From the IMG/VR virus record IMGVR_UViG_3300021963_000541, positions 1 to 27,222 of that record: DNA of 27,222 nucleotides. One strand, given 5' to 3'. Below the pieces are notes generated by a model that worked only from the letters and a program-made list of their open reading frames with translations, did no database searches and was not told where the DNA came from. Each line of letters starts with the position of its first letter. Within the stretch, counting starts at the first letter, position 1. This DNA comes from a virus. This document shows, one piece after another, positions 19,648-27,122 of the stretch. The translations under genes and the position numbers were made by a program.

Positions 19648-20011
19648 TCATCGGATTCTGTCGTTGGGGTATAATGGGTTTCCAAAAGGAGTAGAGGATA
19701 CATTAAAGAGGTATGAAAATAAACCTCTTAAGTATAAACTGGTATGTCACGCCGAACGTAATGCATTAGATAATGCGTACTTTGATCTTACTGGCGCCAC
19801 CCTCTACTCCACCCTCTTCACCTGCAACGAGTGCGCTAAATCCATCATACAACGTGGGATACGAAGGGTCGTCACCCCCACACCCGATCTTAACAACAAG
19901 CTATACAACTGGGATGAAGCATTGTTAATGTACAAGGAAGCTGAACTCCAAATTAAGTTTATTGACACTAATGACGCCGATAGGAATAATCAATTGAAAA
20001 CTCAAAGTTAA
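19514..20011 (+). CDS. cd: Deoxycytidylate deaminase
   Basis: Up to 165 aa. WDGRFLKLAKEVANWSQDPS, STKVGSVI, CHAERNA (catalytic HAE) and TCNECAKSII (zinc C-x-x-C) define a dCMP deaminase of the T4 Cd type, converting dCMP to dUMP for thymidylate synthesis. The start is unclear: TTG 19514 and TTG 19520 both follow AGAGG, and no ATG precedes the conserved region. It overlaps the previous gene by 134 bases. No thymidylate synthase is in the window. Confidence 0.85.
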   Translation: MILGTKWIIQRQQKWDGRFLKLAKEVANWSQDPSTKVGSVITTDDHRILSLGYNGFPKGVEDTLKRYENKPLKYKLVCHAERNALDNAYFDLTGATLYSTLFTCNECAKSIIQRGIRRVVTPTPDLNNKLYNWDEALLMYKEAELQIKFIDTNDADRNNQLKTQS

Positions 20012-20049
20012 TACACTAAATATATTATGTTAACCTAGTTAATGTATTA
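20009..20049. repeat. Inverted repeat before the rubredoxin gene
   Basis: TAATACACTAA (20009-20019) and TTAATGTATTA (20039-20049) pair over 11 positions with one mismatch; the AAAGGAGG site follows immediately. It could be an operator or an mRNA hairpin near the start. Confidence 0.5.
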
Positions 20050-20062
20050 TAAAGGAGGTATT

Positions 20063-20212
20063 ATGAAAGAGTATGTTTGTACAGTTTGCGGTCATATCCA
20101 TGACGAAAATGTAGATGGTAGGTTTGAAGATTTACCAAAGTACCATAATTGTCCAGAATGTGGTACCGCTAAAGAAGATTATCAAATGGTCAGTGACCAG
20201 CAGATGTATTAA
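20063..20212 (+). CDS. Rubredoxin-like protein
   Basis: 49 aa. CTVCG (C6, C9) and CPECG (C30, C33) form the four-cysteine iron site of rubredoxins, and EYVCTVCGHIHDE is close to the usual start (YVCTVCGYIYD). The loop between the pairs is shorter than in classical rubredoxins and lacks the conserved Trp before the second pair (here KYHNCPEC). Rubredoxins carry single electrons to reductases or oxygenases; no partner gene is visible here. A zinc-binding rubredoxin-like domain is an alternative. Strong site AAAGGAGG at ATG 20063. Confidence 0.75.
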   Translation: MKEYVCTVCGHIHDENVDGRFEDLPKYHNCPECGTAKEDYQMVSDQQMY

Positions 20213-20213
20213 T

Positions 20214-20221
20214 TATAAATA
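20214..20221 (+). promoter_or_regulatory. T4-type late promoter box
   Basis: TATAAATA begins just after the rubredoxin stop. A transcript would start near 20228 and carry the paired leader 20233-20285 before the genes at 20318 and 20547. Confidence 0.65.
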
Positions 20222-20232
20222 TTCATTCAGCA

Positions 20233-20295
20233 GTCCGAGGTTAAGGCTGAAAAAAATTCCTCGGGCCTACGCCTTTTAGGGTAGGATTTATTTTA
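20233..20295 (+). ncRNA. Structured leader with possible loop-loop pairing, terminator-like
   Basis: Helix 1: GTCCGAGG (20233-20240) with CCTCGGGC (20259-20266), containing one G-U. Helix 2: CCTAC (20266-20270) with GTAGG (20281-20285), extended by CCT (20272-20274) with AGG (20278-20280), followed by the T-rich ATTTATTTTA. AAGGC (20243-20247) in loop 1 can pair with GCCTT (20271-20275) in loop 2. It may be an attenuator-like leader or a plain terminator after the rubredoxin gene. Confidence 0.5.
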
Positions 20296-20317
20296 ACTCG
20301 CTTAATAAGGAGCAATT

Positions 20318-20533
20318 ATGCTAATCTATGCAGACATGGCTATTGATGCCATCCAATCGACCAAGAGCACTTGGCTTAAAACTTTCATCTCCGATGAACA
20401 GGTCCGTAAACCCCTACAACAATTCGTAGATGCACAAACTGCATTCACCAAACAAGTCGCAAAGACTTTTTGGGATGTAACTGGTGCTGCAGCTGAGGTC
20501 GCAGTATCAAAAGTGTTCACTGCTAAGAAGTGA
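20318..20533 (+). CDS. Phasin-like protein
   Basis: 71 aa, helical and amphipathic. EQVRKPLQQFVDAQTAFTKQ and VAKTFWDVTGAAAEVA resemble the core of phasins, which coat polyhydroxyalkanoate granules. It has AAGGAG eight bases before ATG 20318, lies behind a late promoter and is followed closely by Hsp20. If the resemblance holds, it might bind host granules or act as a chaperone-like helper; similarity by eye only. Confidence 0.5.
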   Translation: MLIYADMAIDAIQSTKSTWLKTFISDEQVRKPLQQFVDAQTAFTKQVAKTFWDVTGAAAEVAVSKVFTAKK

Positions 20534-20546
20534 TAGGAGGTTCATA

Positions 20547-21041
20547 ATGACATATCTCAAAGACGTTTTTGGACGCGACATGTTCAAAGATTTTGATAAG
20601 TTTTATGTAGGATTTGATGATCAATATAATCGCCTTTCGAAAATTCACGACGATCTTACGAAAAATATCCCCAACTACCCTCCTTACAATATCAAAAAAG
20701 TCGGTGACAATACCTACGTGGTTGAAATCGCCGTTGCTGGTTTTGCAAGACAGGATATTGAAATTGAACTTGCCAATAACACCATGGTTATCAAAGGCAA
20801 TACTTCAACTGATGAGGATGACAATAACTTTTTGTTTAAAGGTATTGCTAATCGTAACTTCACTCGTTCCTTTACACTAGATGATCAGATTGAGGTTAAG
20901 GATGCAGAAATGCTTAATGGTATGTTGAAGGTATTCCTTGAACGTATTATTCCTGAACACAAGAAACCAAAGAAAATCGAAGTCAAGGAAAAAGCTGAAA
21001 AAGTTTCCAAGAAACCAGAGCTACTTACAGAAGACTCATAA
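20547..21041 (+). CDS. hsp20: Small heat shock protein Hsp20
   Basis: 164 aa. The alpha-crystallin domain spans about residues 45-145: YPPYNIKKVGDNTYVVEIAV, AGFARQDIEIEL, FTRSFTLDDQIEVKDAEM and NGMLKVFLER. The C-terminal IIPEHKKPKKIEV supplies the I-x-I/V-like anchoring region, and it ends in a Lys/Glu-rich tail. Such ATP-independent holdases are common in T4-like phages of marine and freshwater bacteria, possibly supporting virion assembly. Site TAGGAGG is seven bases before ATG 20547. A terminator follows. Confidence 0.92.
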   Translation: MTYLKDVFGRDMFKDFDKFYVGFDDQYNRLSKIHDDLTKNIPNYPPYNIKKVGDNTYVVEIAVAGFARQDIEIELANNTMVIKGNTSTDEDDNNFLFKGIANRNFTRSFTLDDQIEVKDAEMLNGMLKVFLERIIPEHKKPKKIEVKEKAEKVSKKPELLTEDS

Positions 21042-21059
21042 GGTCACAAACTGTAATCC

Positions 21060-21084
21060 AAGCCGGCACCACGCCGGCTTTTTA
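21060..21084 (+). terminator. Rho-independent terminator after hsp20
   Basis: AAGCCGGC / GCCGGCTT, a perfect 8-bp stem with loop ACCAC, followed by TTTTTAATT. It separates the late phasin/Hsp20 unit from the replication genes. Confidence 0.92.
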
Positions 21085-21106
21085 ATTCACAAAATTAAGG
21101 AAAAAT

Positions 21107-21253
21107 ATGAACATAGAAACCCTATGGGAATGGGTACGTAAAACTTTTACACCCTCGTATCAAGAAGAGATAGATGAGTATTTCAAACATTGTGTTGATA
21201 CTGCTGATATCGAACGCACCATGCTTAATCTTCAAAGAAGGGGGATGTTATGA
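21107..21253 (+). CDS. Small DUF3563-like protein
   Basis: 48 aa. EEIDEYFKHCVDTADIERTM followed by LNLQRRGML resembles DUF3563, a short helical family in T4-like phages and bacteria, function unknown. Site AAGGA before ATG 21107; ATGA overlap with the next gene. Confidence 0.55.
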   Translation: MNIETLWEWVRKTFTPSYQEEIDEYFKHCVDTADIERTMLNLQRRGML

Positions 21254-21348
21254 GAGTAATTAGACTGTTTAAATATTTCTTAAATACAATGGCTGAATTT
21301 ATTGTTGCCGCAAGACAAGGTAAACAACGTTATCCTCGCGGTTCTTGA
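21250..21348 (+). CDS. Very small basic protein
   Basis: 32 aa, basic with one amphipathic helix (MRVIRLFKYFLNTMAEFIVA, ARQGKQRYPRGS). It is coupled by ATGA to the gene in front, and its stop overlaps the -35 of the polymerase promoter. Pairs of such genes occur in T4-like phages. No function known. Confidence 0.5.
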   Translation: MRVIRLFKYFLNTMAEFIVAARQGKQRYPRGS

Positions 21349-21373
21349 TTTTTAATTTGATATTCTATATAAT
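21345..21373 (+). promoter_or_regulatory. Promoter of the DNA polymerase gene
   Basis: TTGATT, 17-bp spacer, perfect TATAAT (21368-21373). The ATG at 21380 falls at about +1, so the message would be leaderless. Confidence 0.82.
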
Positions 21374-21379
21374 GTACTG

Positions 21380-23917
21380 ATGGCGTTTTATACTAATGTG
21401 CATCTGCACAAAAATGAGTTTCTTATTCGCGGCTACGAAGATGGCAGGCGTGTTCAATACACCGTGCCTTGTGAGCCTTGGCTTTTTACTAATGATAGAA
21501 TAGGGCTTGATGAATACAAGACTCTAGACGGTAAGTCGGTTTATAAAAAGACCTTCAATAGTATATACGATGCCAGAAATTATGTAAAAGAGAATACGGG
21601 GGTATCTGGTAAGGTCGTCTACGGAATGACCAACTGGGTATACCCTTTTATTAATGATCACTTCCCCGGTGTTATTGACTACGATGCTAAGTCAATTGCC
21701 GTAACCACCATTGACATTGAGACAGACTCAAGTGGTGGCTTTCCTGATATTTCATTAGCTGATAAACAAGTAACAGCTATCACCCTTCGTAAAGGTGATA
21801 AGTCTGTGGTAATGGGTTACTTCCCATACGAACCAGAATCAGATAACATAACATACATTCAATGCGATACCGAACAGGCGTTGCTGGAGATGTTCATTAA
21901 GTGTTGGAGATCGGAGCAATACAACCCAGATATTATCACCGGGTGGAATTGTGAGTTCTTCGACATGCCGTATCTTATTAATAGGATTACGCGCATCATT
22001 GGTCCTGAATCAGCTAAACGTCTCTCACCGTGGGGCATGTTGTCCGAGCGTGAGGTTGAGATCAATGGGCGCACCTTCAATATACCAATCATCGTTGGTA
22101 TTACCATTCTTGACTACCTACAGTTGTATCGTAAGTTCTCCTTTACCATGCAGGAGAGTTATAAACTCGACCACATTGCTTATGTGGTACTGGGTGAACG
22201 TAAATTGGACTACACCGAACTAGGTTATGAGAACCTGGATGAGTTTTATAGAAAAGACTTCCGTAATTACATTAACTATAACATCAGGGACGTAGACTTA
22301 GTATATCGGATGGATGATAAACTCAAGTTCATCGATCAAGTATACGCACTGGCATATGACGGTAAGGTAAACTACCTGGATACGTTTACATCGGTACGTA
22401 TGTGGGATGTTATCATACATAACTACCTTATCGACCATAAAATTGTTGTACCAATGTTTGACCCTGGTGAGAGGGAAGGGCAGGAGGGTATTGAAGGTGC
22501 ATATGTTAAGGACCCCCAGGTTGGTTTACATAAGTGGGTGGTGTCATTTGACCTTAACAGTCTGTATCCCCACCTTATCATGCAGTACAACATTAGTCCT
22601 GAAACGTATAAGGGAATGTTTGCCTCCCTTAACACCGATACCGGTGTCGATAAGATTCTTAACGGTGCATTAAACGATATTGGTATACGTCGTGAGATGA
22701 TTGCCCAGAATTATACCGTGGCTGCAACTGGTTGTTATTTCGATCGAGATAGACAAGGCTTCTTACCTAAGCTAATGGAGAAGATGTACAACGATCGAGT
22801 TCATTTCAAGAATGAAATGATTGCAGCAAAGAAAAAGTACGAGGCAAATCCTAGCTACGAGTTTGAGAAAGAAATCTCACGTTGCCACAATATGCAGCTG
22901 GCCAAGAAGATTCAACTTAACTCAGCATATGGAGCCCTTGGTAATAGATTCTTTAGATGGTTCGATCCTAAGTATGCCGAATCAATTACTAAGTCCGGTC
23001 AGCTATCCATTCGATGGATGGAAGAACGTATTAACAAGTACTTAAACAAGTTACTTAAGACTGATAATAAAGACTACGTGATTGCGGTTGATACTGACTC
23101 CATGTACATAACCTTGGATAGCCTCGTACAACAAGTCATGCCAAAGGCTGATAACGATAAGGTGGTTAAGTTTCTAGATGAAGTGTGTGAGAAGAAACTA
23201 GAACCATATATTGATAAATGCTATGATGAGTTAGCAGTCTACGTAAATGCTTACTCACAGAAGATGAAGATGAAGCGTGAGGCAATTGCCAACAAGGGCA
23301 TCTTTACTGCTAAGAAGAGATACATCTTAAACGTGTACAATAACGAAGGTGTTCAGTATACCGAACCTAAGTTAAAGATGATGGGTATTGAGGCGGTGCG
23401 TTCTTCAACACCGGCTGCTATCAGATCCAACTTCAAAGAGGCTATTATCATTATTATGAATAGCACTGAGGATGATCTACAGCAGTACGTGGCAAGACAG
23501 AGGGATGAGTTTAAAAAATTACCATTCGAAGAAGTTGCATTTCCAAGGGGGTGTAAGGAATTAGAGAAATGGCAGGACATTAACTCCGGTGGAAAGATAT
23601 TTAAGTCAGGTACACCAATACACGTTAAGGGTGTTATCCTATACAATTTTTTTATTAAACAAAAGAAACTTGAGTCAAAGTACGAAGTTGTACATCGTGG
23701 GTCAAAGGTTAAGTTTTGCTATCTAAAGACGCCTAACTACCTCGGTGAACACGTTATTGCCACCCCAGGCAAATTACCTAAAGAATTAGAGCTCGATCAT
23801 CTGATCGATTACGACAAACAATTCGATAAAGCCTTCCTTGAACCACTAGGCACCATCCTGGGTGTCATTGGATGGGAGGCTGAAAAACGAAGCACATTAG
23901 AAGGATTCTTTCTATGA
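21380..23917 (+). CDS. 43: Family-B DNA polymerase (T4 gp43-like)
   Basis: 845 aa, near the 898 of T4 gp43. The 3'-5' exonuclease carries TIDIETDS (D112, E114), NCEFFDMPYL (D195) and NIRDVDLVYRMD (D304). The polymerase carries SFDLNSLYPHLI (motif A, D391), LNSAYGALGNRFF (motif B) and VIAVDTDSMYI (motif C, D571 and D573). All metal ligands are present, so the enzyme should polymerise and proofread. The C-terminus ends in a hydrophobic GFFL-type tail, as expected for clamp binding. It has its own promoter and no visible leader. In T4 it follows regA directly; here it is about 20 kb downstream. Confidence 0.97.
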   Translation: MAFYTNVHLHKNEFLIRGYEDGRRVQYTVPCEPWLFTNDRIGLDEYKTLDGKSVYKKTFNSIYDARNYVKENTGVSGKVVYGMTNWVYPFINDHFPGVIDYDAKSIAVTTIDIETDSSGGFPDISLADKQVTAITLRKGDKSVVMGYFPYEPESDNITYIQCDTEQALLEMFIKCWRSEQYNPDIITGWNCEFFDMPYLINRITRIIGPESAKRLSPWGMLSEREVEINGRTFNIPIIVGITILDYLQLYRKFSFTMQESYKLDHIAYVVLGERKLDYTELGYENLDEFYRKDFRNYINYNIRDVDLVYRMDDKLKFIDQVYALAYDGKVNYLDTFTSVRMWDVIIHNYLIDHKIVVPMFDPGEREGQEGIEGAYVKDPQVGLHKWVVSFDLNSLYPHLIMQYNISPETYKGMFASLNTDTGVDKILNGALNDIGIRREMIAQNYTVAATGCYFDRDRQGFLPKLMEKMYNDRVHFKNEMIAAKKKYEANPSYEFEKEISRCHNMQLAKKIQLNSAYGALGNRFFRWFDPKYAESITKSGQLSIRWMEERINKYLNKLLKTDNKDYVIAVDTDSMYITLDSLVQQVMPKADNDKVVKFLDEVCEKKLEPYIDKCYDELAVYVNAYSQKMKMKREAIANKGIFTAKKRYILNVYNNEGVQYTEPKLKMMGIEAVRSSTPAAIRSNFKEAIIIIMNSTEDDLQQYVARQRDEFKKLPFEEVAFPRGCKELEKWQDINSGGKIFKSGTPIHVKGVILYNFFIKQKKLESKYEVVHRGSKVKFCYLKTPNYLGEHVIATPGKLPKELELDHLIDYDKQFDKAFLEPLGTILGVIGWEAEKRSTLEGFFL

Positions 23918-24165
23918 GTAACCCAGAAGACGATTTTGACTTTGGTTTTACAACCGTTAGTGAGGAAGTAATTACTAAAGGTCAACAAGAGTTGAATACC
24001 CAATTACAACAATTATATAATGCTATTATTCCTTTGCTTAAAAACCTTCAAGCAAACCCCGACAAGGAGTACATCCTCTGGCCCAATAGGGTGGAGAAGG
24101 TAAAGGAATTTAAATCAAAGATCGATTCCATTGTTGGTGATTCAGTTACAAAGAAAAAATTATGA
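23914..24165 (+). CDS. Conserved T4-like hypothetical protein
   Basis: 83 aa. PEDDFDFGFTTVSEEV and LYNAIIPLLKNLQANPDKEY, ILWPNRVEKV match a small protein that lies beside polymerase or recombination genes in T4-like marine phages, function unknown. The ATG overlaps the gp43 stop. Confidence 0.72.
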   Translation: MSNPEDDFDFGFTTVSEEVITKGQQELNTQLQQLYNAIIPLLKNLQANPDKEYILWPNRVEKVKEFKSKIDSIVGDSVTKKKL

Positions 24166-24347
24166 GTAATGACTTTGAAGTACATACCATTGGCACATCT
24201 ACAGAATTAAGACTGTCACGAGCCCTGTCCAGAGAAATAGAACAGACATTACACCAATTCGGTGAAGTGTTGCCTAGTAATGTGAGATTAGCGTATAATA
24301 GGCTTAATGAGCATTATGCCAAACAAATTCAAACGGAGAACTTATGA
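24162..24347 (+). CDS. Hypothetical protein
   Basis: 61 aa, helical (STELRLSRALSREIEQTLHQ, NVRLAYNRLNEHYAKQ). Coupled by ATGA on both sides in the 43-uvsX run. A small T4-like protein of unknown role. Confidence 0.62.
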   Translation: MSNDFEVHTIGTSTELRLSRALSREIEQTLHQFGEVLPSNVRLAYNRLNEHYAKQIQTENL

Positions 24348-24523
24348 AAAAACCTAAGATTGTAAAGTATGCTGAAGCACCTTATAAGCAGGGCTACGAT
24401 CAAGCATTAGCAGGTACAAAATATTCCAACCCCTATGAAAATGTAGAAGGTGAAGAGGCTGATGCTGAGGATTTTGAGCGCGGGTTTAACAATGGTATAG
24501 AATTATTTGAGGAAACAGAATGA
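24344..24523 (+). CDS. Ribosome modulation factor-like small protein
   Basis: 59 aa. [20 protein letters not shown] followed by [12 protein letters not shown] repeats the spacing of ribosome modulation factor (RMF: QRGYQAGIAG, CPY, WLGGWREA), with two GY/GF-type helices joined by an NPY loop. RMF binds 30S near the anti-Shine-Dalgarno and inactivates ribosomes. Here the protein is acidic, unlike basic RMF, so ribosome binding is doubtful. Coupled by ATGA to uvsX. Confidence 0.5.
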   Translation: MKKPKIVKYAEAPYKQGYDQALAGTKYSNPYENVEGEEADAEDFERGFNNGIELFEETE

Positions 24524-25563
24524 GTTTTTTTAGAGACCTTATTAACGAGATAAAAGATGAAGATACTACTATTGCCGCTGACGGTGCCGGCTCTGCTGAG
24601 TTTGGTGGCTTTATTGATACTGGCAGCTATATTCTCAACGCTGTCCTCTCTGGTAGCCTCTATGGTGGCATACCTGATAACAAAATTACTGCTTTTGCAG
24701 GAGAATCTGCTACTGGTAAAACTTACTTCGTACTTGGTGTCGTTAGAGCCTTCCTTGACAAGAACCCAGAAGGAGCAGTCGTCTACTACGACACAGAAGC
24801 AGCGGTCACACGAGGAATGATGGAGGCCCGAGGCATAGATACTAACCGTGTTATTATTGCCGAGCCAGATACTATTCAAAAGTTTCGAACTCATGCATTG
24901 AAGATGCTTGAGGCGTATGATAAACACCCCCTGGGCAAACGACCACCAATGATGATGGTGTTAGACAGCCTAGGTTTACTATCAACCACTAAGGAGATGG
25001 AAGATAGTACCGAGGGTAAAGAAACACGTGATATGACAAAGGCCCAGACCATTAAGGCCGCATTCCGTGTCTTGACACTTAAGCTTGCAAAAGTAAAAGT
25101 GCCAATGCTTGTGACCAATCACGTTTACGAGATGGTCGGTTCTTACATACCTCAAAAGGAGATGGGCGGTGGTTCAGGACTCAAATACGCAGCTAGCACG
25201 ATTGCTTACCTCGGAAAAAAGAAGGAAAGAGATGGAGACGAGATCGTTGGCAATATTATCAAAGTCAACATGCACAAATCCAGACTCTCAAAAGAGAATT
25301 GCAAAGTCGAAGTGCTTCTTACTTACGACAAAGGCCTCGACAAATACTATGGTCTTTTAGACTTAGCTGAAAAGCATAAGATCTTTAATAAGGTATCTAC
25401 ACGGTATGAACTACCTGATGGGTCAAAGGTTTTTGGTAAGACTATTAACGAGAACCCAGAGAAGTATTTTACTGAAGAAATCATGGCAAGGCTTGAAGAG
25501 GCCGCTAAAACTGAATTTAGTTATGGAGTAAATGATGGGCAATTACAAGACAGTGACGGTTGA
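24520..25563 (+). CDS. uvsX: RecA-like recombinase UvsX
   Basis: 347 aa. GESATGKT at residues 61-68 is Walker [10 protein letters not shown] at 144-152 Walker B, and [20 protein letters not shown] is the segment containing the catalytic Glu. The length and order fit T4 UvsX (391 aa), which forms filaments on single-stranded DNA for recombination-dependent replication and repair. The gene lies two small ORFs after gp43, as in several T4-like marine phages. Start by ATGA overlap with the previous gene. Confidence 0.94.
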   Translation: MSFFRDLINEIKDEDTTIAADGAGSAEFGGFIDTGSYILNAVLSGSLYGGIPDNKITAFAGESATGKTYFVLGVVRAFLDKNPEGAVVYYDTEAAVTRGMMEARGIDTNRVIIAEPDTIQKFRTHALKMLEAYDKHPLGKRPPMMMVLDSLGLLSTTKEMEDSTEGKETRDMTKAQTIKAAFRVLTLKLAKVKVPMLVTNHVYEMVGSYIPQKEMGGGSGLKYAASTIAYLGKKKERDGDEIVGNIIKVNMHKSRLSKENCKVEVLLTYDKGLDKYYGLLDLAEKHKIFNKVSTRYELPDGSKVFGKTINENPEKYFTEEIMARLEEAAKTEFSYGVNDGQLQDSDG

Positions 25564-25750
25564 TGTAGATATTGAACTGGATAGCTTTGATGACGATGAC
25601 ATCAGAGAAGAGTATATTTCCAGATTTGGTGGCGGCGGTGGCGGCGGTGACTGGTCACAAATTTACGAAAAGAGACGTAGGTTATCCCGTGAGAACTTTC
25701 TTGCATGGTTAGATATTATTATACAGAATAAAACCGGCCGTATTTTGTGA
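25532..25750 (+). CDS. Hypothetical protein with polyglycine tract
   Basis: 72 aa. It starts at ATG 25532 inside the end of uvsX (site GGAG). An acidic first part ([20 protein letters not shown]) is joined by seven consecutive glycines to a helical part ([20 protein letters not shown]). The GGTGGCGGCGG stretch of DNA is repetitive. It is unrecognised; the Gly run looks like a flexible linker. Confidence 0.6.
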   Translation: MMGNYKTVTVDVDIELDSFDDDDIREEYISRFGGGGGGGDWSQIYEKRRRLSRENFLAWLDIIIQNKTGRIL

Positions 25751-26907
25751 GTAGTGATATTAGTCAAATCTTTAAAGAGTTAAGAATGATAGGTCTTTCG
25801 CCTTCAATGCACTGGCCGCCTCCATCACTTAAAGGCAAACGATCTTTGAATAGAAGAAGACGGTCGAGATTTTTTAAGAAGTATACATGGGATGCTTTGG
25901 ATACAGGAAAAAGAGATATGAGTACAAGTGATATATTTTTAGGTGCGTCTGACGTTAGTGATTACATTACCGGACAGATGATGTTTGATCGTAATGAGAG
26001 GGCTATTGAGACCCATCATAAAGAGTTTACTCTTATTGCTACAAGAGCGGAATGGCATAAGGTGGTGGTTACCAGCAAACTCAGATTTATTCAAATCCGC
26101 GAAGATATTGGGCTTATGATTGAAGATGAAACTAAATCATACGTTGAGTACAGCATTAACTCATCTTCTATCGTCATTAAGATCTGGGGTGACTCAGACT
26201 TTGTTTACTCTTGGTATGATAAACTGGCCGAACAGTTTGAAGAAGTAAAGAATGTAATTGAATGGATTTACAGCGGGGATGGGCAGAGTATTGAAGTACC
26301 TGTACGTGCCGATAGAGTACCTGTAGAGGAGATGTACCCCTTTCTAAACGGGGAGTCTCTTGGAGACTACTATGATCGCTTTCTGAGATCATCAGCCTCT
26401 ATCCTGCTTTTGATCGGACCACCAGGTACTGGTAAGACAACCTTCATCCGTGGGCTTTTGCAGCACGCAGAACTATCTGCAATGGTTACTTACGATACCA
26501 GTATCCTTTCAAAGGACCATATCTTCGCCAACTTCATTGAAGGTGACCGTAACGTTATGATCATTGAGGATGCGGATAACTTCCTAGGTGCACGTAGTGA
26601 TGGTAATGACTTTATGCATAAGTTTCTTAACGTCGGTGACGGTTTAGTCACTACAAAGAACAAGAAGATGATCTTCTCAACCAACCTACCTTCTATCCGT
26701 GACGTAGATCCAGCCCTTATTCGTCCAGGTCGTTGTTTTGATATTCTTAACTTCGACACCCTTAATGACGAACAAGCTACAAAGTTGGCCGAACGACTTG
26801 AGGTAAATCTGGAACGTAAAGATGATGGTAAATACAGCATTGCCGATATCTTCCACAAACAAGTAGAGGCACCTAAAGCACAGAGACGTAAGGTGGGGTT
26901 TGTATGA
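25747..26907 (+). CDS. AAA+ ATPase between uvsX and gene 41
   Basis: 386 aa starting at GTG 25747 (GTGA overlap). The C-terminal half is a classical AAA+ module: GPPGTGKT (224-231), VMIIEDAD (270-277), sensor-1 FSTN (310-313) and RPGRCFD (around 326-332) with likely arginine fingers, as in BCS1-like or proteasome-like ATPases. The N-terminal 200 residues have a basic patch (KGKRSLNRRRRSRFFKKY) and an unrecognised domain that may select substrates. The position beside recombinase and helicase suggests a role in replication or remodelling; function unknown. Confidence 0.85.
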   Translation: MSSDISQIFKELRMIGLSPSMHWPPPSLKGKRSLNRRRRSRFFKKYTWDALDTGKRDMSTSDIFLGASDVSDYITGQMMFDRNERAIETHHKEFTLIATRAEWHKVVVTSKLRFIQIREDIGLMIEDETKSYVEYSINSSSIVIKIWGDSDFVYSWYDKLAEQFEEVKNVIEWIYSGDGQSIEVPVRADRVPVEEMYPFLNGESLGDYYDRFLRSSASILLLIGPPGTGKTTFIRGLLQHAELSAMVTYDTSILSKDHIFANFIEGDRNVMIIEDADNFLGARSDGNDFMHKFLNVGDGLVTTKNKKMIFSTNLPSIRDVDPALIRPGRCFDILNFDTLNDEQATKLAERLEVNLERKDDGKYSIADIFHKQVEAPKAQRRKVGFV

Positions 26908-27122
26908 GGACCTTTATAGTTGAATACTCGTCAGAGGGAAATCAATTTGAAGGTGAGATGGTTATACAATCCAATACCCTGTCTCATGCACAGGATAGAT
27001 TTCTAACATGGCTTAAATTCGAATCACATTGGCAGCATCTCTGGCAGTTGAGTTTCAAGTTTAGAGAGGTTAAAATGTGTATGTTGGGATTGCCATTACA
27101 AACAGATACAAAAGATGATTGA
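26904..27122 (+). CDS. Hypothetical protein
   Basis: 72 aa, small alpha-beta (MRTFIVEYSSEGNQFEGEMV, LSHAQDRFLTWLKFES). It overlaps both neighbours, ending inside the start of gene 41, so it belongs to the replication operon. It is unrecognised. Confidence 0.62.
   Translation: MRTFIVEYSSEGNQFEGEMVIQSNTLSHAQDRFLTWLKFESHWQHLWQLSFKFREVKMCMLGLPLQTDTKDD

Noticed and set aside
20233-20317. ROSE-type RNA thermometer for hsp20
   Set aside because: The AAGGAG site at 20305-20310 is outside the visible helices and the first gene is not hsp20, so masking by heat-labile pairing is not supported.
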